Assembly: GCA_029261035.1 (NCBI GenBank)
Contig: JAJDCD010000023.1
Span: 429,126 to 493,125, forward strand
Source: Candidatus Omnitrophota bacterium
Lineage (GTDB): Bacteria > Omnitrophota > Omnitrophia > Omnitrophales > JACROU01
Length of the DNA: 64,000 nt
Direction: 5' to 3'
The position numbers were made by a program, and so were the translations under genes. The notes under the pieces are model-generated. The model did no database searches. It was not told the DNA's origin and worked only from the letters and a program-made list of their open reading frames with translations. This document shows positions 1 to 8,990 of this stretch, piece after piece. Each line of letters begins with the position of its first letter. Positions within the stretch are counted from its first letter, which is position 1.

Positions 1-2
1 GA

Positions 3-1289
3 CGCTTAAAAGCTCAATTCAATCAAGCTTTCTTGGGAAAAAGCATGAAAACCAAAAGTAATATGCTTCTCTCTAGTGAGATGAGGAAAATGCACACTCA
101 TGTGGTGGGATCAACCGGTGCAGGTAAAACAGACTCCATCATCTTGCCCTTGTTTGTTCAAGATATTGAGCGAGGGTATGGTTCCTTGATCATGGATGCC
201 AAAGGCGACTATGAAACACTAAGTAAGATTTATTATCATGTAAAACGAGTTGGACGAGAGAAGGACTTTCTCTTTTTTTCACTCGCCTATCCCGAAAAAT
301 CCAACACCTACAATCCTCTTTTAAGGGGAAACCCCACAGAGTTAAAGGACAAAATTATCAGTGCGAATGTATGGACAGAAGAGTTTTATAAAAAGAAATC
401 TGAAGAGACGTTGCTCTTGCTTATGAAGTGTTTAAAGGAAGCTGATGAAATTGCCACCTTCCAGAAACTCTATGAATTACTATCTGATGAGAAGAAATTA
501 AAAGGACTTGCCAAGAAGGTACAAGACCCTCGTCTCAAAGGCATCATGATCAATATTCTCGCCAAGTTTACGTTATTTCAAAAAGACTTGTCCGGTATGA
601 CAGCAGACTTAGGCATGATAGCTGAAAGCGAGTTTGCTCACCTATTAGTTCAAGAGAAGCCGGAGATTGATCTCTTGGATGCTTATCTCAACAAAAAGAT
701 CGTTTACTTTCAGCTTAACGCGCAAGGTTATGAAGAAACCGCAAGACGTTTTGGGCGTATTGTCCTTCAGGATTTAAAAACTGTTTCCAATTACATTCAG
801 GCATATTTACCGGAAAGTAAACGCGCCTTCTTTCCCATTTATGTGGATGAGTTTTCAAACTTTGCTTATGAGCAATTTATTGAGTTTCTCAATAAAGCTC
901 GCGGTGCGCACCTCGCTATTCTCATTGCGCATCAATCTTTGGGGGATCTGGAAAAGGCTGGCAGTCATTTCGTAAAGCAGGTGCTTGAGAACTGTAATAT
1001 CAAAATCATCATGCGTCAGGATGACCCTGAATCTATTGAGACTTACGCAAGAATCTCAGGGACAGAGACAAAGCTCAAAGACACCTTTCAATTTGAAGAA
1101 GGCCTTTTTGACAAGGGTAAAACAGGGCTTGGAACTGTGCGCGAGGTAGAAGAGTTTCGCATTAAGCCTAATACCATTCGTGAACTCGCGCGAGGAGAAG
1201 GGGCCGTCATTATTAAGCAACCCTTTCTCACAGACATCTTGCAGTTGGATTACATCGGAGAATCGGAACCTATGCAATATATCAAATAA
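3..1289 (+). CDS. type IV coupling protein, TraD/VirD4-like ATPase (5' partial)
   Basis: Inner-membrane-associated ATPase expected to deliver the DNA-relaxase complex to the transfer channel. The visible part has a Walker A (GSTGAGKT, at about 105-130), the phrase 'MDAKGDYE' typical of conjugative coupling proteins, a Walker B (IYVDEF near 838) and 'IAHQS' just after it. The frame is open to the first base of the window. The apparent TTG start at 33 is therefore not the real start, and the N-terminal membrane segments lie outside. It is followed by a strong hairpin terminator, then the transfer operon. Family assignment is confident; the subfamily (TraD versus VirD4) is less so. Confidence 0.9.
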   Translation, partial: RLKAQFNQAFLGKSMKTKSNMLLSSEMRKMHTHVVGSTGAGKTDSIILPLFVQDIERGYGSLIMDAKGDYETLSKIYYHVKRVGREKDFLFFSLAYPEKSNTYNPLLRGNPTELKDKIISANVWTEEFYKKKSEETLLLLMKCLKEADEIATFQKLYELLSDEKKLKGLAKKVQDPRLKGIMINILAKFTLFQKDLSGMTADLGMIAESEFAHLLVQEKPEIDLLDAYLNKKIVYFQLNAQGYEETARRFGRIVLQDLKTVSNYIQAYLPESKRAFFPIYVDEFSNFAYEQFIEFLNKARGAHLAILIAHQSLGDLEKAGSHFVKQVLENCNIKIIMRQDDPESIETYARISGTETKLKDTFQFEEGLFDKGKTGLGTVREVEEFRIKPNTIRELARGEGAVIIKQPFLTDILQLDYIGESEPMQYIK

Positions 1290-1322
1290 ATATTTGTCTT
1301 AATACATTTAGAGACCCAAGAG

Positions 1323-1355
1323 GCCCGAAAGATTGATTTCTTTCGGGCTTTTTTT
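1323..1355 (+). terminator. rho-independent terminator after the coupling protein gene
   Basis: A perfect 10-bp stem (GCCCGAAAGA at 1323-1332 with its complement at 1339-1348), a 6-nt loop and a run of seven T. It should end the coupling-protein transcript and separate it from the regulator gene that starts 21 bases later. Confidence 0.9.
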
Positions 1356-1375
1356 ATTTAAGGAAAGGTTACGTT

Positions 1376-1705
1376 ATGAAAAAAGGAAGAAAGAAACTCA
1401 TTTACATGGATTTATCAGTAGTGGAACAAGGAACATATCTCTCCAAGTTTGAACAACTGACAAGAGAGCGTATGGCAAGTCTTGTGGATTGGGACAAGTT
1501 GATATTCTGGCTTGATCTGGATGCAAGCTTGGAGAGCTTGACGGATTATGAGAGAGATTGCTTTGTCTCTAATTTGTTGGAGGGTTACACAAAAAAAGAA
1601 ATATCAAAGAAGTATCGGGTTACGCCACAAGCAATTCTCAAACAAATCAAAAAAGCTAAGCGGAAAATAAAAGATTTTTTAAAAGAAGGTTACGAAACAC
1701 CCTGA
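1376..1705 (+). CDS. small HTH protein, sigma-70 region 4-like
   Basis: A 109-residue protein. Its C-terminal half reads like a sigma-70 region 4 or LuxR-type helix-turn-helix: 'LTDYERDCFVSNLLEGYTK', then 'EISKKYRVTPQAILKQIKK'. The N-terminal half has no recognisable domain. The start ATG has an AGGAAAGG ribosome site. Lying between the terminator and the pilin gene, it is the obvious candidate for regulating the transfer operon that follows (inference). It ends 33 bases before the pilin gene. Confidence 0.75.
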   Translation: MKKGRKKLIYMDLSVVEQGTYLSKFEQLTRERMASLVDWDKLIFWLDLDASLESLTDYERDCFVSNLLEGYTKKEISKKYRVTPQAILKQIKKAKRKIKDFLKEGYETP

Positions 1706-1738
1706 AAGTGCACCTTATATAGGGAAGGAGTTTTACAA

Positions 1739-2035
1739 ATGAACAAAAAGAAATTATTAATTTTAATCGCGTTAATGTTGCTCAGCACAACTAATGCTTT
1801 TGCTGTTTCTGAATCCGAATCACAGCTTGGAGATTTTCTTGAAGGTGTTGCTGAATTTCTCATTCGCATTATTGGTCCGGCAATCCTTGTGATTGGAGTG
1901 TCCATTGGTGGTATCAGCATGGCAACTGGCAATGAACAAGGTTTACAGAGAGGCATCTTCGCCGCTTTTGGCGGGGCTCTCATTATGATGTCGAAAGCCA
2001 TTCTTGATCTTATTCAAAGATTGACGGGGTTTTAA
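1739..2035 (+). CDS. VirB2/TrbC-like pilin subunit
   Basis: A 98-residue protein with an N-terminal signal segment (MNKKK then a hydrophobic stretch ending near 'NAFA'). It has two further hydrophobic helices flanking a short polar loop ('TGNEQG'), the hallmark layout of VirB2/TrbC pilins. The length is normal for the family. An AGGGAAGGAG ribosome site lies just upstream. It is the first structural gene of the transfer operon and is followed after one base by the VirB3-like gene. Sequence-level similarity within this family is always weak, so the call rests on topology plus position. Confidence 0.8.
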   Translation: MNKKKLLILIALMLLSTTNAFAVSESESQLGDFLEGVAEFLIRIIGPAILVIGVSIGGISMATGNEQGLQRGIFAAFGGALIMMSKAILDLIQRLTGF

Positions 2036-2036
2036 G

Positions 2037-2297
2037 ATGGAGCCCGTTAGAACTTATACTTATCTCGACAAGAAAGAAAAGATGTTGGGCATAGAAGTAA
2101 TGGATTTTTTAATTCTAGCTCTTATCTATGGGCTGGTTTTTAGTTGTTCCAGCAATATCATTTTAAATTTCATAATTGTGTTCTTAACGTATCTGGGATT
2201 ACGCCTTTATAAGCGCAACAAACCACCTCAATACACTGCAATGCTTTTTCGATTTTTATTTACGCCCAAATATTACACCTTAAAAGGAAGTGAATAA
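2037..2297 (+). CDS. VirB3-like type IV secretion membrane protein
   Basis: An 86-residue protein with one long hydrophobic hairpin near the N-terminus and a basic C-terminal half. It sits between the pilin and the VirB4 ATPase, exactly where VirB3/TrbD lies in conjugative operons. VirB3 proteins are inner-membrane partners of VirB4. Its stop overlaps the ribosome-binding region of the next gene, which suggests coupled translation. Confidence 0.75.
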   Translation: MEPVRTYTYLDKKEKMLGIEVMDFLILALIYGLVFSCSSNIILNFIIVFLTYLGLRLYKRNKPPQYTAMLFRFLFTPKYYTLKGSE

Positions 2298-2298
2298 C

Positions 2299-4773
2299 GT
2301 GCCGAATCCGGTTTTAGTCAGAGATATTTTACAATCCCGAAAAGAAGTTCCTTTTTACAATCAGATTGATTTACTTGCGATTGAGAAGGATGTTCTTATT
2401 GGAGCAAGTGGAAACCTCACAATGGGTTTTCGTTTTGAAGGAGATGATCTTTTCCTTAAATCAAAGCAGGAAATCATTTCATCCGTGGATTATTTAAGAA
2501 AAGCTTTTGGGCATCTTCCCGAAAGAACGCAAGTTCAATTTATCCTAAAACGTAAAGCTGGTCCCGGAAAAGCTCTGTATGACTACAGACGTGCAATCAA
2601 TCAAAAGGATCATCTTTCAAGAGAAATTTCAGAGACCAAATTCAACGCGCTTAAAAGAGATATTCTTTTTAATACGGAAGCTTATTGCTTTGTAACGAAG
2701 TTTTGCCATGAAAAGAAAAAGCTTACAGACAAGTTCATTACAAACAACACCAAAGCTATTGAAATTAGTCGGGAAGAGTATGAGAAAAAGAAAACCGAAC
2801 TTCAAAGCGCATTTTCTCATATTGCCGGAATCTTTAACCACCTAAAGATTGAAGCGACTCCACTCAATGAATGGCATTACAAAAAAATATTCTATTCACA
2901 TTTAAATCCGACACGTTCAGCGAAATTCAGATTAGGTAAGGTTCAGATTGATCCGGTCAATAATGTGACTTTGCGTTCTGCACTTCTTTTTTCAGCTCCG
3001 GTTGTAGAGCATGAACATTTTTATCAGGATGGTTATTTCTATCAGGGCATAAACCTACTTTTACCACCTGAGAGTACGGATATCCAAGGGCTTAGCAAAA
3101 TGCTGGATGAATTAGACATTGCTTATGATTTTATGTTGTCTTTCTATATTCCAAACAATGAAGAAGAAATAGAACAGCTCAAGACAAGGGCAAATGTATC
3201 CAAGACCTTTGGATTTATGGGAAGTTCAAAAAATTATGATGCCACCCAAAAGCACGCTGAAATTGATTCTTTAATTACAGAAATCAAATCTTCCACGCAA
3301 AAGCTAGTTCACTATTCCTTGTCTTTTCTCATTCGGGATAAGCATTTTAATTATCTTAAACAGAAGCAAGAAAAGCTTCTCGAAGCCTTTCCTGTCTTGG
3401 GAAGCTCTGAAGGACTTGCTGACCACATGAATCACGATCAGCTCTATCTAAGCTATTTACCCGGACATGCGTGGAAGAATCCACGGAAATACCTCATTCA
3501 ATCAGACGCGCTTGTAAACCTTCTACCATTTCACAAGAAATGGAGTGGTACAGAGAAAGCAAAATCTCTTCTGAAATCACGTAGTCATGAACTTATCAAG
3601 TTGGACTTGTTTGACTCTAGTCTTCCGGCTAAACATGGTCTGATTCTTGGAACAACAGGTTCTGGAAAATCCTTCACAACCAATTATTTGTTAATGAATT
3701 ACCTATTAGAAGATCCAACAAATCAATTAATTATTATTGATGTGGGAAATTCCTACAAGCGATTAGCCTCCATTTTTAAGGGCAATTATTATGATATTGA
3801 TTTGGGGGAGAATTACGCAATCAATCCTCTTATTCCTAAAAGCCTTTTGTTCCCTGATGGAAAACTTGACCATGAGACATTCGCTTACCTTGCTTTGGTT
3901 ATAGAGAAACTCGTTAAAGCACGCAACGACGAAGTCTTAAGCAATGCGCAGAAAAGACTCATTGAAAAAGCACTCCTTCAAACTTATAAGCAGAGTAATG
4001 CACCCATTTTAGGAGACGTGTTGAGAACGCTTCGGCAACATTCTTTTGATGAGGAAGAGAAGGTACTTGCTAAAGCATTTGCAAGCAACCTAGCCATCTG
4101 GGCAGAGGGGCGTTACGGAAAGCTTCTTGGCAGACAAGGTAATCTTGATATTCAAAACCGTTTTGTCGTTTTTGAGCTTGGAAAGTTAGACGGCTATCCT
4201 GATTTACAGTCGATTATTTTCTTTATTATCCGCTCTGCTATCACTAGTAAACTCTATCAGCGCAATACAAAAAAAGTAATTGTGATTGATGAAGGCTGGC
4301 GTTTCTTTAATGACGAAGCTGGATCAAAGCTCATTGAGGACTTATATCGTACCGCAAGAAAGTTTAATGGGCTTGTCTTGAGTATTTCTCAAAGCCCAGA
4401 AGACTTCCTGAATACAAAAGCCGCTAATGCCATTATCAGTAACTCCTTCACAAAATACATTTTGAAACTCAATCGTGATCCACAAATTTTGTCTCGCTTT
4501 GACTTTAATGATTCGGAAATTAATGCAGTTAAAACATTAACTGCTAAACCCGGATACTTTTCCGAAGTGTTTGTGAAATATAACCAACATTCCGCTGTCA
4601 CTCGTATTGAGCCGACACCGCTTGAATATTGGCTAGCAACGACTAGTCCAGAAGACTACAAACTAGAAGCCCAACAACGAAGCCTTTTTCCAAAGGCTTC
4701 TACATTAGAGCTCCTGAAGAATCTTGCAAAGCAGTATCCAAAGGGAGCTCACTATGCCACGCCCCGAAGATGA
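2299..4773 (+). CDS. VirB4/TraC-like type IV secretion ATPase
   Basis: A protein of about 824 residues powering pilus assembly and substrate transfer at the inner membrane. Walker A 'GTTGSGKS' lies near residue 450, and Walker B 'VIVIDEGWRFF' near residue 660 carries the DE-W signature of VirB4/TraC. Two GTG starts are possible, 2290 and 2299. The AAGGAAG sequence at 2284-2290 is correctly spaced only for 2299, so I chose that; 2290 would overlap the ribosome site and the VirB3 stop. The full-length N-terminal domain is present and the length is normal for the family. Confidence 0.93.
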   Translation: MPNPVLVRDILQSRKEVPFYNQIDLLAIEKDVLIGASGNLTMGFRFEGDDLFLKSKQEIISSVDYLRKAFGHLPERTQVQFILKRKAGPGKALYDYRRAINQKDHLSREISETKFNALKRDILFNTEAYCFVTKFCHEKKKLTDKFITNNTKAIEISREEYEKKKTELQSAFSHIAGIFNHLKIEATPLNEWHYKKIFYSHLNPTRSAKFRLGKVQIDPVNNVTLRSALLFSAPVVEHEHFYQDGYFYQGINLLLPPESTDIQGLSKMLDELDIAYDFMLSFYIPNNEEEIEQLKTRANVSKTFGFMGSSKNYDATQKHAEIDSLITEIKSSTQKLVHYSLSFLIRDKHFNYLKQKQEKLLEAFPVLGSSEGLADHMNHDQLYLSYLPGHAWKNPRKYLIQSDALVNLLPFHKKWSGTEKAKSLLKSRSHELIKLDLFDSSLPAKHGLILGTTGSGKSFTTNYLLMNYLLEDPTNQLIIIDVGNSYKRLASIFKGNYYDIDLGENYAINPLIPKSLLFPDGKLDHETFAYLALVIEKLVKARNDEVLSNAQKRLIEKALLQTYKQSNAPILGDVLRTLRQHSFDEEEKVLAKAFASNLAIWAEGRYGKLLGRQGNLDIQNRFVVFELGKLDGYPDLQSIIFFIIRSAITSKLYQRNTKKVIVIDEGWRFFNDEAGSKLIEDLYRTARKFNGLVLSISQSPEDFLNTKAANAIISNSFTKYILKLNRDPQILSRFDFNDSEINAVKTLTAKPGYFSEVFVKYNQHSAVTRIEPTPLEYWLATTSPEDYKLEAQQRSLFPKASTLELLKNLAKQYPKGAHYATPRR

Positions 4774-4855
4774 TGGCGGTTTCCTTGCCATCTTCTGTAT
4801 GTTTTTAACCGTTTGGATGCTTATTCTTTTAATCCTGAGACATGGAGGTATTTGA
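4754..4855 (+). CDS. 33-residue single-membrane-segment peptide of the transfer operon
   Basis: A short reading frame overlaps the last 20 bases of the VirB4 gene and ends one base before the next start at 4857. It has a good ribosome site (AAGGGAG at 4742-4748, followed by ATG at 4754). The peptide has an acidic start (MPRPEDDGG) then one hydrophobic stretch of about 18 residues (FLAIFCMFLTVWMLILLIL) and ends RHGGI. The tight packing supports translation. Its role is unknown; it sits where some systems encode a small VirB7- or TrbH-like accessory, but it has no lipobox. Confidence 0.5.
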   Translation: MPRPEDDGGFLAIFCMFLTVWMLILLILRHGGI

Positions 4856-4856
4856 G

Positions 4857-5615
4857 ATGAACCGACTGAAACAATTTGTGATGACTTTCATCATGGTGAC
4901 GGTGATCTCTGCCTCCGCTCAGGCGTTTACGGTGCATGACCCTATCAATGGCGCATACAACCTTCTTAGAAATACACTGCTGGAACTTCATCAAGTGGAA
5001 AATTTGAGAAACGCATTAGAAAGATTAACAGAACTCAAGAAAACATTTACTGAATTGGAAAGATTTCACAGCGGCATTGATCAAATCAGACAAGTCTTAA
5101 CCGGCGACTACAAAAGACTGCTCTACCGCTTCAACTCTGGTGGGCTTTCTAGTTTGGGGTACGAGCTTAATCGCTCCCAAAGAGACCTATATCAATTAGT
5201 GAATGGTGGTTTTAACTCAACTCAAAACTACCGATCACATCTTAATTCTATATTTGGTGAAGATCCTAACTCCGCGACCAAACCTTACATCACGCAAGAA
5301 GAAGTTTTTGTAGCTGACGGTTTACGCTGGTCGGGTGAAGTAAGAAAGATTATCGAAACCACCTTTGATGCCGGAGATGATATTTCAAGGGCTTCTCAAA
5401 CCGCATCACCCAAAGGAGCCGCTCGGTTGTCAGCCGATGCTCTTGGAAAAATATTGGTAACACAAGCGCAGATTCAGCAAAACCAATCAAAGCAAATTGA
5501 ATTAACCGCTCTTCAAGTGGAACAAAAGACTCGTGAGGAAAAATATTATGAACGTGAACGAATTAAATTTATGCGTGAGTTTAATCAACTCTTAGACGCA
5601 TTACCAAGCAGGTAA
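4857..5615 (+). CDS. VirB5/TrbJ-like conjugal transfer protein
   Basis: About 252 residues with a signal peptide (MNRLKQF then a hydrophobic core, cleavage near 'AQAF'), followed by a helix-rich, Glu/Lys-rich region and glutamine-rich helices at the C-terminus. The layout matches periplasmic VirB5/TrbJ minor-pilus proteins. The ATG at 4842 overlaps the GGAGGT ribosome site itself, so the ATG at 4857, seven bases after that site, is the better start. It is followed after three bases by the VirB6-like gene. Confidence 0.75.
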   Translation: MNRLKQFVMTFIMVTVISASAQAFTVHDPINGAYNLLRNTLLELHQVENLRNALERLTELKKTFTELERFHSGIDQIRQVLTGDYKRLLYRFNSGGLSSLGYELNRSQRDLYQLVNGGFNSTQNYRSHLNSIFGEDPNSATKPYITQEEVFVADGLRWSGEVRKIIETTFDAGDDISRASQTASPKGAARLSADALGKILVTQAQIQQNQSKQIELTALQVEQKTREEKYYERERIKFMREFNQLLDALPSR

Positions 5616-5618
5616 TCT

Positions 5619-6470
5619 ATGACTATATTTACAGACGCACTTCAAATACCGTCGTTATTTTCAGAGCTTTATGTTTCTGCACAACACATCGCTTTCTTGC
5701 TTGTGTTGCCCATGCTCGTCATTGCCATCTTGCATGAAAATATTGTTCAAATGGAAGTTAAAAGTAATTACACAGGGCTGTTTGTTCGTGTATTAATGAT
5801 TATAGGATTACTCATTATCTATGACCGTTTTTTCACGCTAGTTACTTACGGTACCGACTTACTTGGAAAGACTATTATGCCGGAGGGTGAGTTTGAGGCG
5901 GTCTTAGATACGATCTTCAAAGAGGTTAAGGAGAACAAAGATTTTGGCGTCTTTAACCTTCTTAAAGGAGCCTTGATAAATGGAGTTACCTATATCACCT
6001 ATATTATGACTCTCGTTGCCTATACTGTTTTAATTTGGCTACGCTTCATGTTGCTATCTCTTCTTTACGTTGCCGGTCCGATTCTGATTGCTTTCGGAAT
6101 CTATCGTCAAACAGCGAGTGCACTGGGGGCTTGGTTTCGCTCGCTTTTTCAAGTTTCATCATGGGTAGTAACACTATCCTTATTGGTAAGAATTTCGAGC
6201 TATATGAATCTTACGTCCATTTACAACATTGATAATGTCAACGCAATTTCAGTCATTACAGCAAATGTTTTATTTGTAATGTTATTTATTTTCACACCAG
6301 CGATTACATCTAGCCTTATCTCTGATGGAAACATTGGAACGATTGGTTCCACAATGATTGGTATTACAACAGCGACCACTTTGAAACTTGCAAAGAAAAT
6401 GGGAGCGGTAAAGGCCAGCTCAAATTTATTAAACCGTAAGAATCTGCAAGATCAATCTAATTCTATTTAG
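5619..6470 (+). CDS. VirB6/TrbL-like polytopic membrane protein
   Basis: A 283-residue inner-membrane protein with about six hydrophobic segments (for example residues 20-40, 50-70, 125-165, 180-200, 205-235). The arrangement and size fit VirB6/TrbL, the channel component at the inner membrane. It sits between the VirB5- and VirB8-like genes with gaps of 3 and 8 bases. The tail after the last helix is short and basic. The call is by topology and order, as this family is poorly conserved. Confidence 0.8.
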   Translation: MTIFTDALQIPSLFSELYVSAQHIAFLLVLPMLVIAILHENIVQMEVKSNYTGLFVRVLMIIGLLIIYDRFFTLVTYGTDLLGKTIMPEGEFEAVLDTIFKEVKENKDFGVFNLLKGALINGVTYITYIMTLVAYTVLIWLRFMLLSLLYVAGPILIAFGIYRQTASALGAWFRSLFQVSSWVVTLSLLVRISSYMNLTSIYNIDNVNAISVITANVLFVMLFIFTPAITSSLISDGNIGTIGSTMIGITTATTLKLAKKMGAVKASSNLLNRKNLQDQSNSI

Positions 6471-6478
6471 GAGAAATA

Positions 6479-7111
6479 ATGAACGATTTACCTAAACGAA
6501 AATACTTTGAAGTTTGGGGGGATTTAGAAGCTCAGAATAACACTTTAAAGCTTTTATTGATTTGTTTATGTGTTCTCTTGCTGTTATCTCTCTCACTGAC
6601 TTATTTAGCGACAAGAAAACCACCTGTTGTCATTCGCGTAGAGGACATCGGGAAAGCAGAAGGAGTAAAGGACTTCTCAGTTAATAATAACATTACTCAG
6701 ACTGAATACTTTTACTTTGCAAAGTTATTCATTCGGAAATTTACGGAATACAACTCTTACACCGTTTCATCTGAAATTACAGAAGCCTTTTCGTTGATGA
6801 CTTCCAATTATCAGAAGATTGCAAAAAGGGGAGTCATTGATTCAAATCTAATCAGCAAAATCTCACAAGCATCTATCAACACTAAAATCAAAATAAGAGA
6901 AATCAAGCTTGAACGCGAAGACGAAAACTGCGCCGTCATCTCCTTCTTGGGGTTGCGAAGTATTACCAGTTACAACGACCGCGAGTTTATGCAGGACAGC
7001 CTTTTTAAAGGCGACATTGTCTTAAAGAAAATTCCCCGAAGCATGAATCATCCCCAAGGTCTTTTGGTGGATGAATACCGCGAAATCCTTGTTAAACAAT
7101 TAGACGAATAA
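6479..7111 (+). CDS. VirB8/TraE-like bitopic inner-membrane protein
   Basis: 210 residues: a short cytoplasmic N-terminus, one transmembrane helix (about residues 25-45) and a periplasmic domain of mixed alpha/beta character. This is the VirB8/TraE design, a core scaffold that contacts VirB9 and VirB10. An AGGAGA ribosome site sits just before the ATG. It is followed by the VirB9 gene 14 bases later. Confidence 0.78.
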   Translation: MNDLPKRKYFEVWGDLEAQNNTLKLLLICLCVLLLLSLSLTYLATRKPPVVIRVEDIGKAEGVKDFSVNNNITQTEYFYFAKLFIRKFTEYNSYTVSSEITEAFSLMTSNYQKIAKRGVIDSNLISKISQASINTKIKIREIKLEREDENCAVISFLGLRSITSYNDREFMQDSLFKGDIVLKKIPRSMNHPQGLLVDEYREILVKQLDE

Positions 7112-7125
7112 ATGGAGGCTTTAAT

Positions 7126-8067
7126 ATGAAACGAATCCTAATTATCACCGGTCTGCTTATCTTTTCTACACAAATAGCACATGCGGAGAGTACGGATATT
7201 CTCGCAGAAAGGCAAAGAGAAAATAAACTCGCAAAAACAACCCCCAATATCTATAAAGTGACTGCCAAAACAGGTGTGGCTTTTAAAGTGCAAACTGCTA
7301 TTGGCTATATCACAACGATTGATTTACCGGAAACTGCCATGAAGGTATTTGTGGGAGACGCAGAGCTTTTCAAGGTTGAAGTTTATGACAAGCAGATTGT
7401 TGTCAAGCCCTTAACTGATTATCGGGATGCTAGAACCAATCTCACGGTTTATACAAAGACCGGACGCTTGAGCTTTGATGTTTCTGTTGGTCCGGCTGAG
7501 ACCGCAGATTTCGTCATGGACTTCAGATTGCCGGAAGATGATGCATTGGTTGAAAACGCTTTTCAGGATAAGGTTCGCCAGAAGGAGAAGGAACTGGAAA
7601 CACAATATCAGAAAAAAGTATCTCAACAAGAAGAAAAAGTAGCCGAACTCACGCAAGAAAAGTTTGAAGAGGAATTATCTAAAGGGGCATTAACCAAAAG
7701 ATTAAAAATCTCTGAAAAAGAAGATGGCGTTCAGGTCAACCTTTTATCTCTCTCTGAGGTTGGAACGAGAAGCTACATTCGCTTCAGTATTTTGAATTAT
7801 TCTGATAGAGACTACAGAATCCAGAATATTGTTCTGGGTAAAGAAACCATTCGCAGAAAAGGGTTTAACTTACGCAAAGAGGGTTTTGTTCCGGTAGAAG
7901 CTGAGGTTAATACAGAATATCTCATTCTGGCGAATAGCTATCACTATGGTCTGCTTCACTTTGACAAACTTGTCTTAAGAAAAAATGAACGTTTAGTTCT
8001 TAAAGTCTATGAAGAAGGCAATGCCAAGCCTATTCGCTTCTCTAATATTCCTTGGGAGGTGAAATAA
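7126..8067 (+). CDS. VirB9/TrbG-like outer-membrane complex protein
   Basis: 313 residues with a signal peptide ending near 'AHAES'. The N-terminal half has the VirB9 pattern: 'TTIDLPETAMKVFVGD', then 'VKPLTDYRDARTNLTVYT'. A Lys/Glu-rich helical stretch (about residues 145-185), probably coiled coil, separates it from a beta-rich C-terminal half. VirB9 forms the outer-membrane core ring with VirB10 and VirB7. The stop codon overlaps the ATG of the VirB10 gene by one base, so the two are probably translationally coupled. Confidence 0.82.
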   Translation: MKRILIITGLLIFSTQIAHAESTDILAERQRENKLAKTTPNIYKVTAKTGVAFKVQTAIGYITTIDLPETAMKVFVGDAELFKVEVYDKQIVVKPLTDYRDARTNLTVYTKTGRLSFDVSVGPAETADFVMDFRLPEDDALVENAFQDKVRQKEKELETQYQKKVSQQEEKVAELTQEKFEEELSKGALTKRLKISEKEDGVQVNLLSLSEVGTRSYIRFSILNYSDRDYRIQNIVLGKETIRRKGFNLRKEGFVPVEAEVNTEYLILANSYHYGLLHFDKLVLRKNERLVLKVYEEGNAKPIRFSNIPWEVK

Positions 8068-8963
8068 TGGCAAACGAAGAGCCCAAGACGTTTTATCACC
8101 AAACCAAGAAAGCTGTTACAAAACCCAAGCCCCTGACAATTGCTTTTGCTGCCATAGCATTCATCGTGATCCTTTTCATCTTTTACACAGGCACACGCAA
8201 AAATGATCGAAAGCATGAACCTACCAATGTGTCTGAAGAAATGAAATCTATTTACTCTAAAGTAGAGATAGAGAATCTGATTAAAGAACAACTTACAAAG
8301 GAAATTGAAAGCCAGCAAGACGGTCAGCTTTCAAACACACAAGAATCCGTCAAAAGAAAACTTAATTCCAAGATAGCAGTCTTCGTAAAGGAAACCCCCA
8401 AAGAAAGTTTAGCAGAGGTGAATCTGAAGCAAAGCCAAGAGCTGAAAGTTAATACCGGTGTGAAAATTAAAGCACACCTAGCCAACGCTGTTTTTTCTTT
8501 CAATGTTTCCAGTCCAGTCATTGCTGTCTCAGATGAGGAAATGCAAACCCATACGGATATACCCATTCCAAAAGGAACGCAATTTATTGGTGAAGCCAGT
8601 GTGATTAAAAGTCGAGATCGCGTGAATATTCGCTTTTCCACAATGGTATTCCCCGATGGAGAAGAGCACAGAATAAGAGCTATGGCTCTCAGCTTGGATG
8701 GTTCTGGCGGTATTGCTGGAAAAGTCGACAGAGATTTTGACAAGTCGCTTCTCAAAGCTACCGGTGAAACCATTTTGGCAGGAGCTTCCCTTGTGGTCGG
8801 AGCAAGGGATCGGGCAATTACGCTCGAAGATGAACTCCGGCTGAATACTGCAAGAAATCTCACCGAAGATGCAGAGGATGCTTTACGGCAAGTGAAGGTG
8901 GAGAAGTCCATTACGATTGAGTCTCACACCCCAATCCTCATCTTGTTTCTCGAATCAATCTAA
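8067..8963 (+). CDS. VirB10/TrbI-like core complex protein
   Basis: About 298 residues: a cytoplasmic N-terminus rich in lysine, one membrane helix (residues 25-45), a linker with coiled-coil character and the C-terminal VirB10 domain ('IPKGTQFIGEASV', 'VNIRFSTMVFPDGEEHRI', 'GGIAGKVDRDF'). VirB10 spans both membranes and senses ATPase activity. The ATG at 8067 has GGGAGGTG ahead of it; the TTG at 8052 overlaps that site and is rejected. It is the last recognisable transfer gene in this run and is followed after 27 bases by the TolC-like gene. Confidence 0.88.
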   Translation: MANEEPKTFYHQTKKAVTKPKPLTIAFAAIAFIVILFIFYTGTRKNDRKHEPTNVSEEMKSIYSKVEIENLIKEQLTKEIESQQDGQLSNTQESVKRKLNSKIAVFVKETPKESLAEVNLKQSQELKVNTGVKIKAHLANAVFSFNVSSPVIAVSDEEMQTHTDIPIPKGTQFIGEASVIKSRDRVNIRFSTMVFPDGEEHRIRAMALSLDGSGGIAGKVDRDFDKSLLKATGETILAGASLVVGARDRAITLEDELRLNTARNLTEDAEDALRQVKVEKSITIESHTPILILFLESI

Positions 8964-8990
8964 AACTAATCACTGAAAGGAAAACTATTT

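Noticed and set aside
8324-8911. 195-codon open frame on the minus strand
   Set aside because: It lies wholly inside virB10, has serine-rich low-quality sequence and no ribosome site; a shadow frame.
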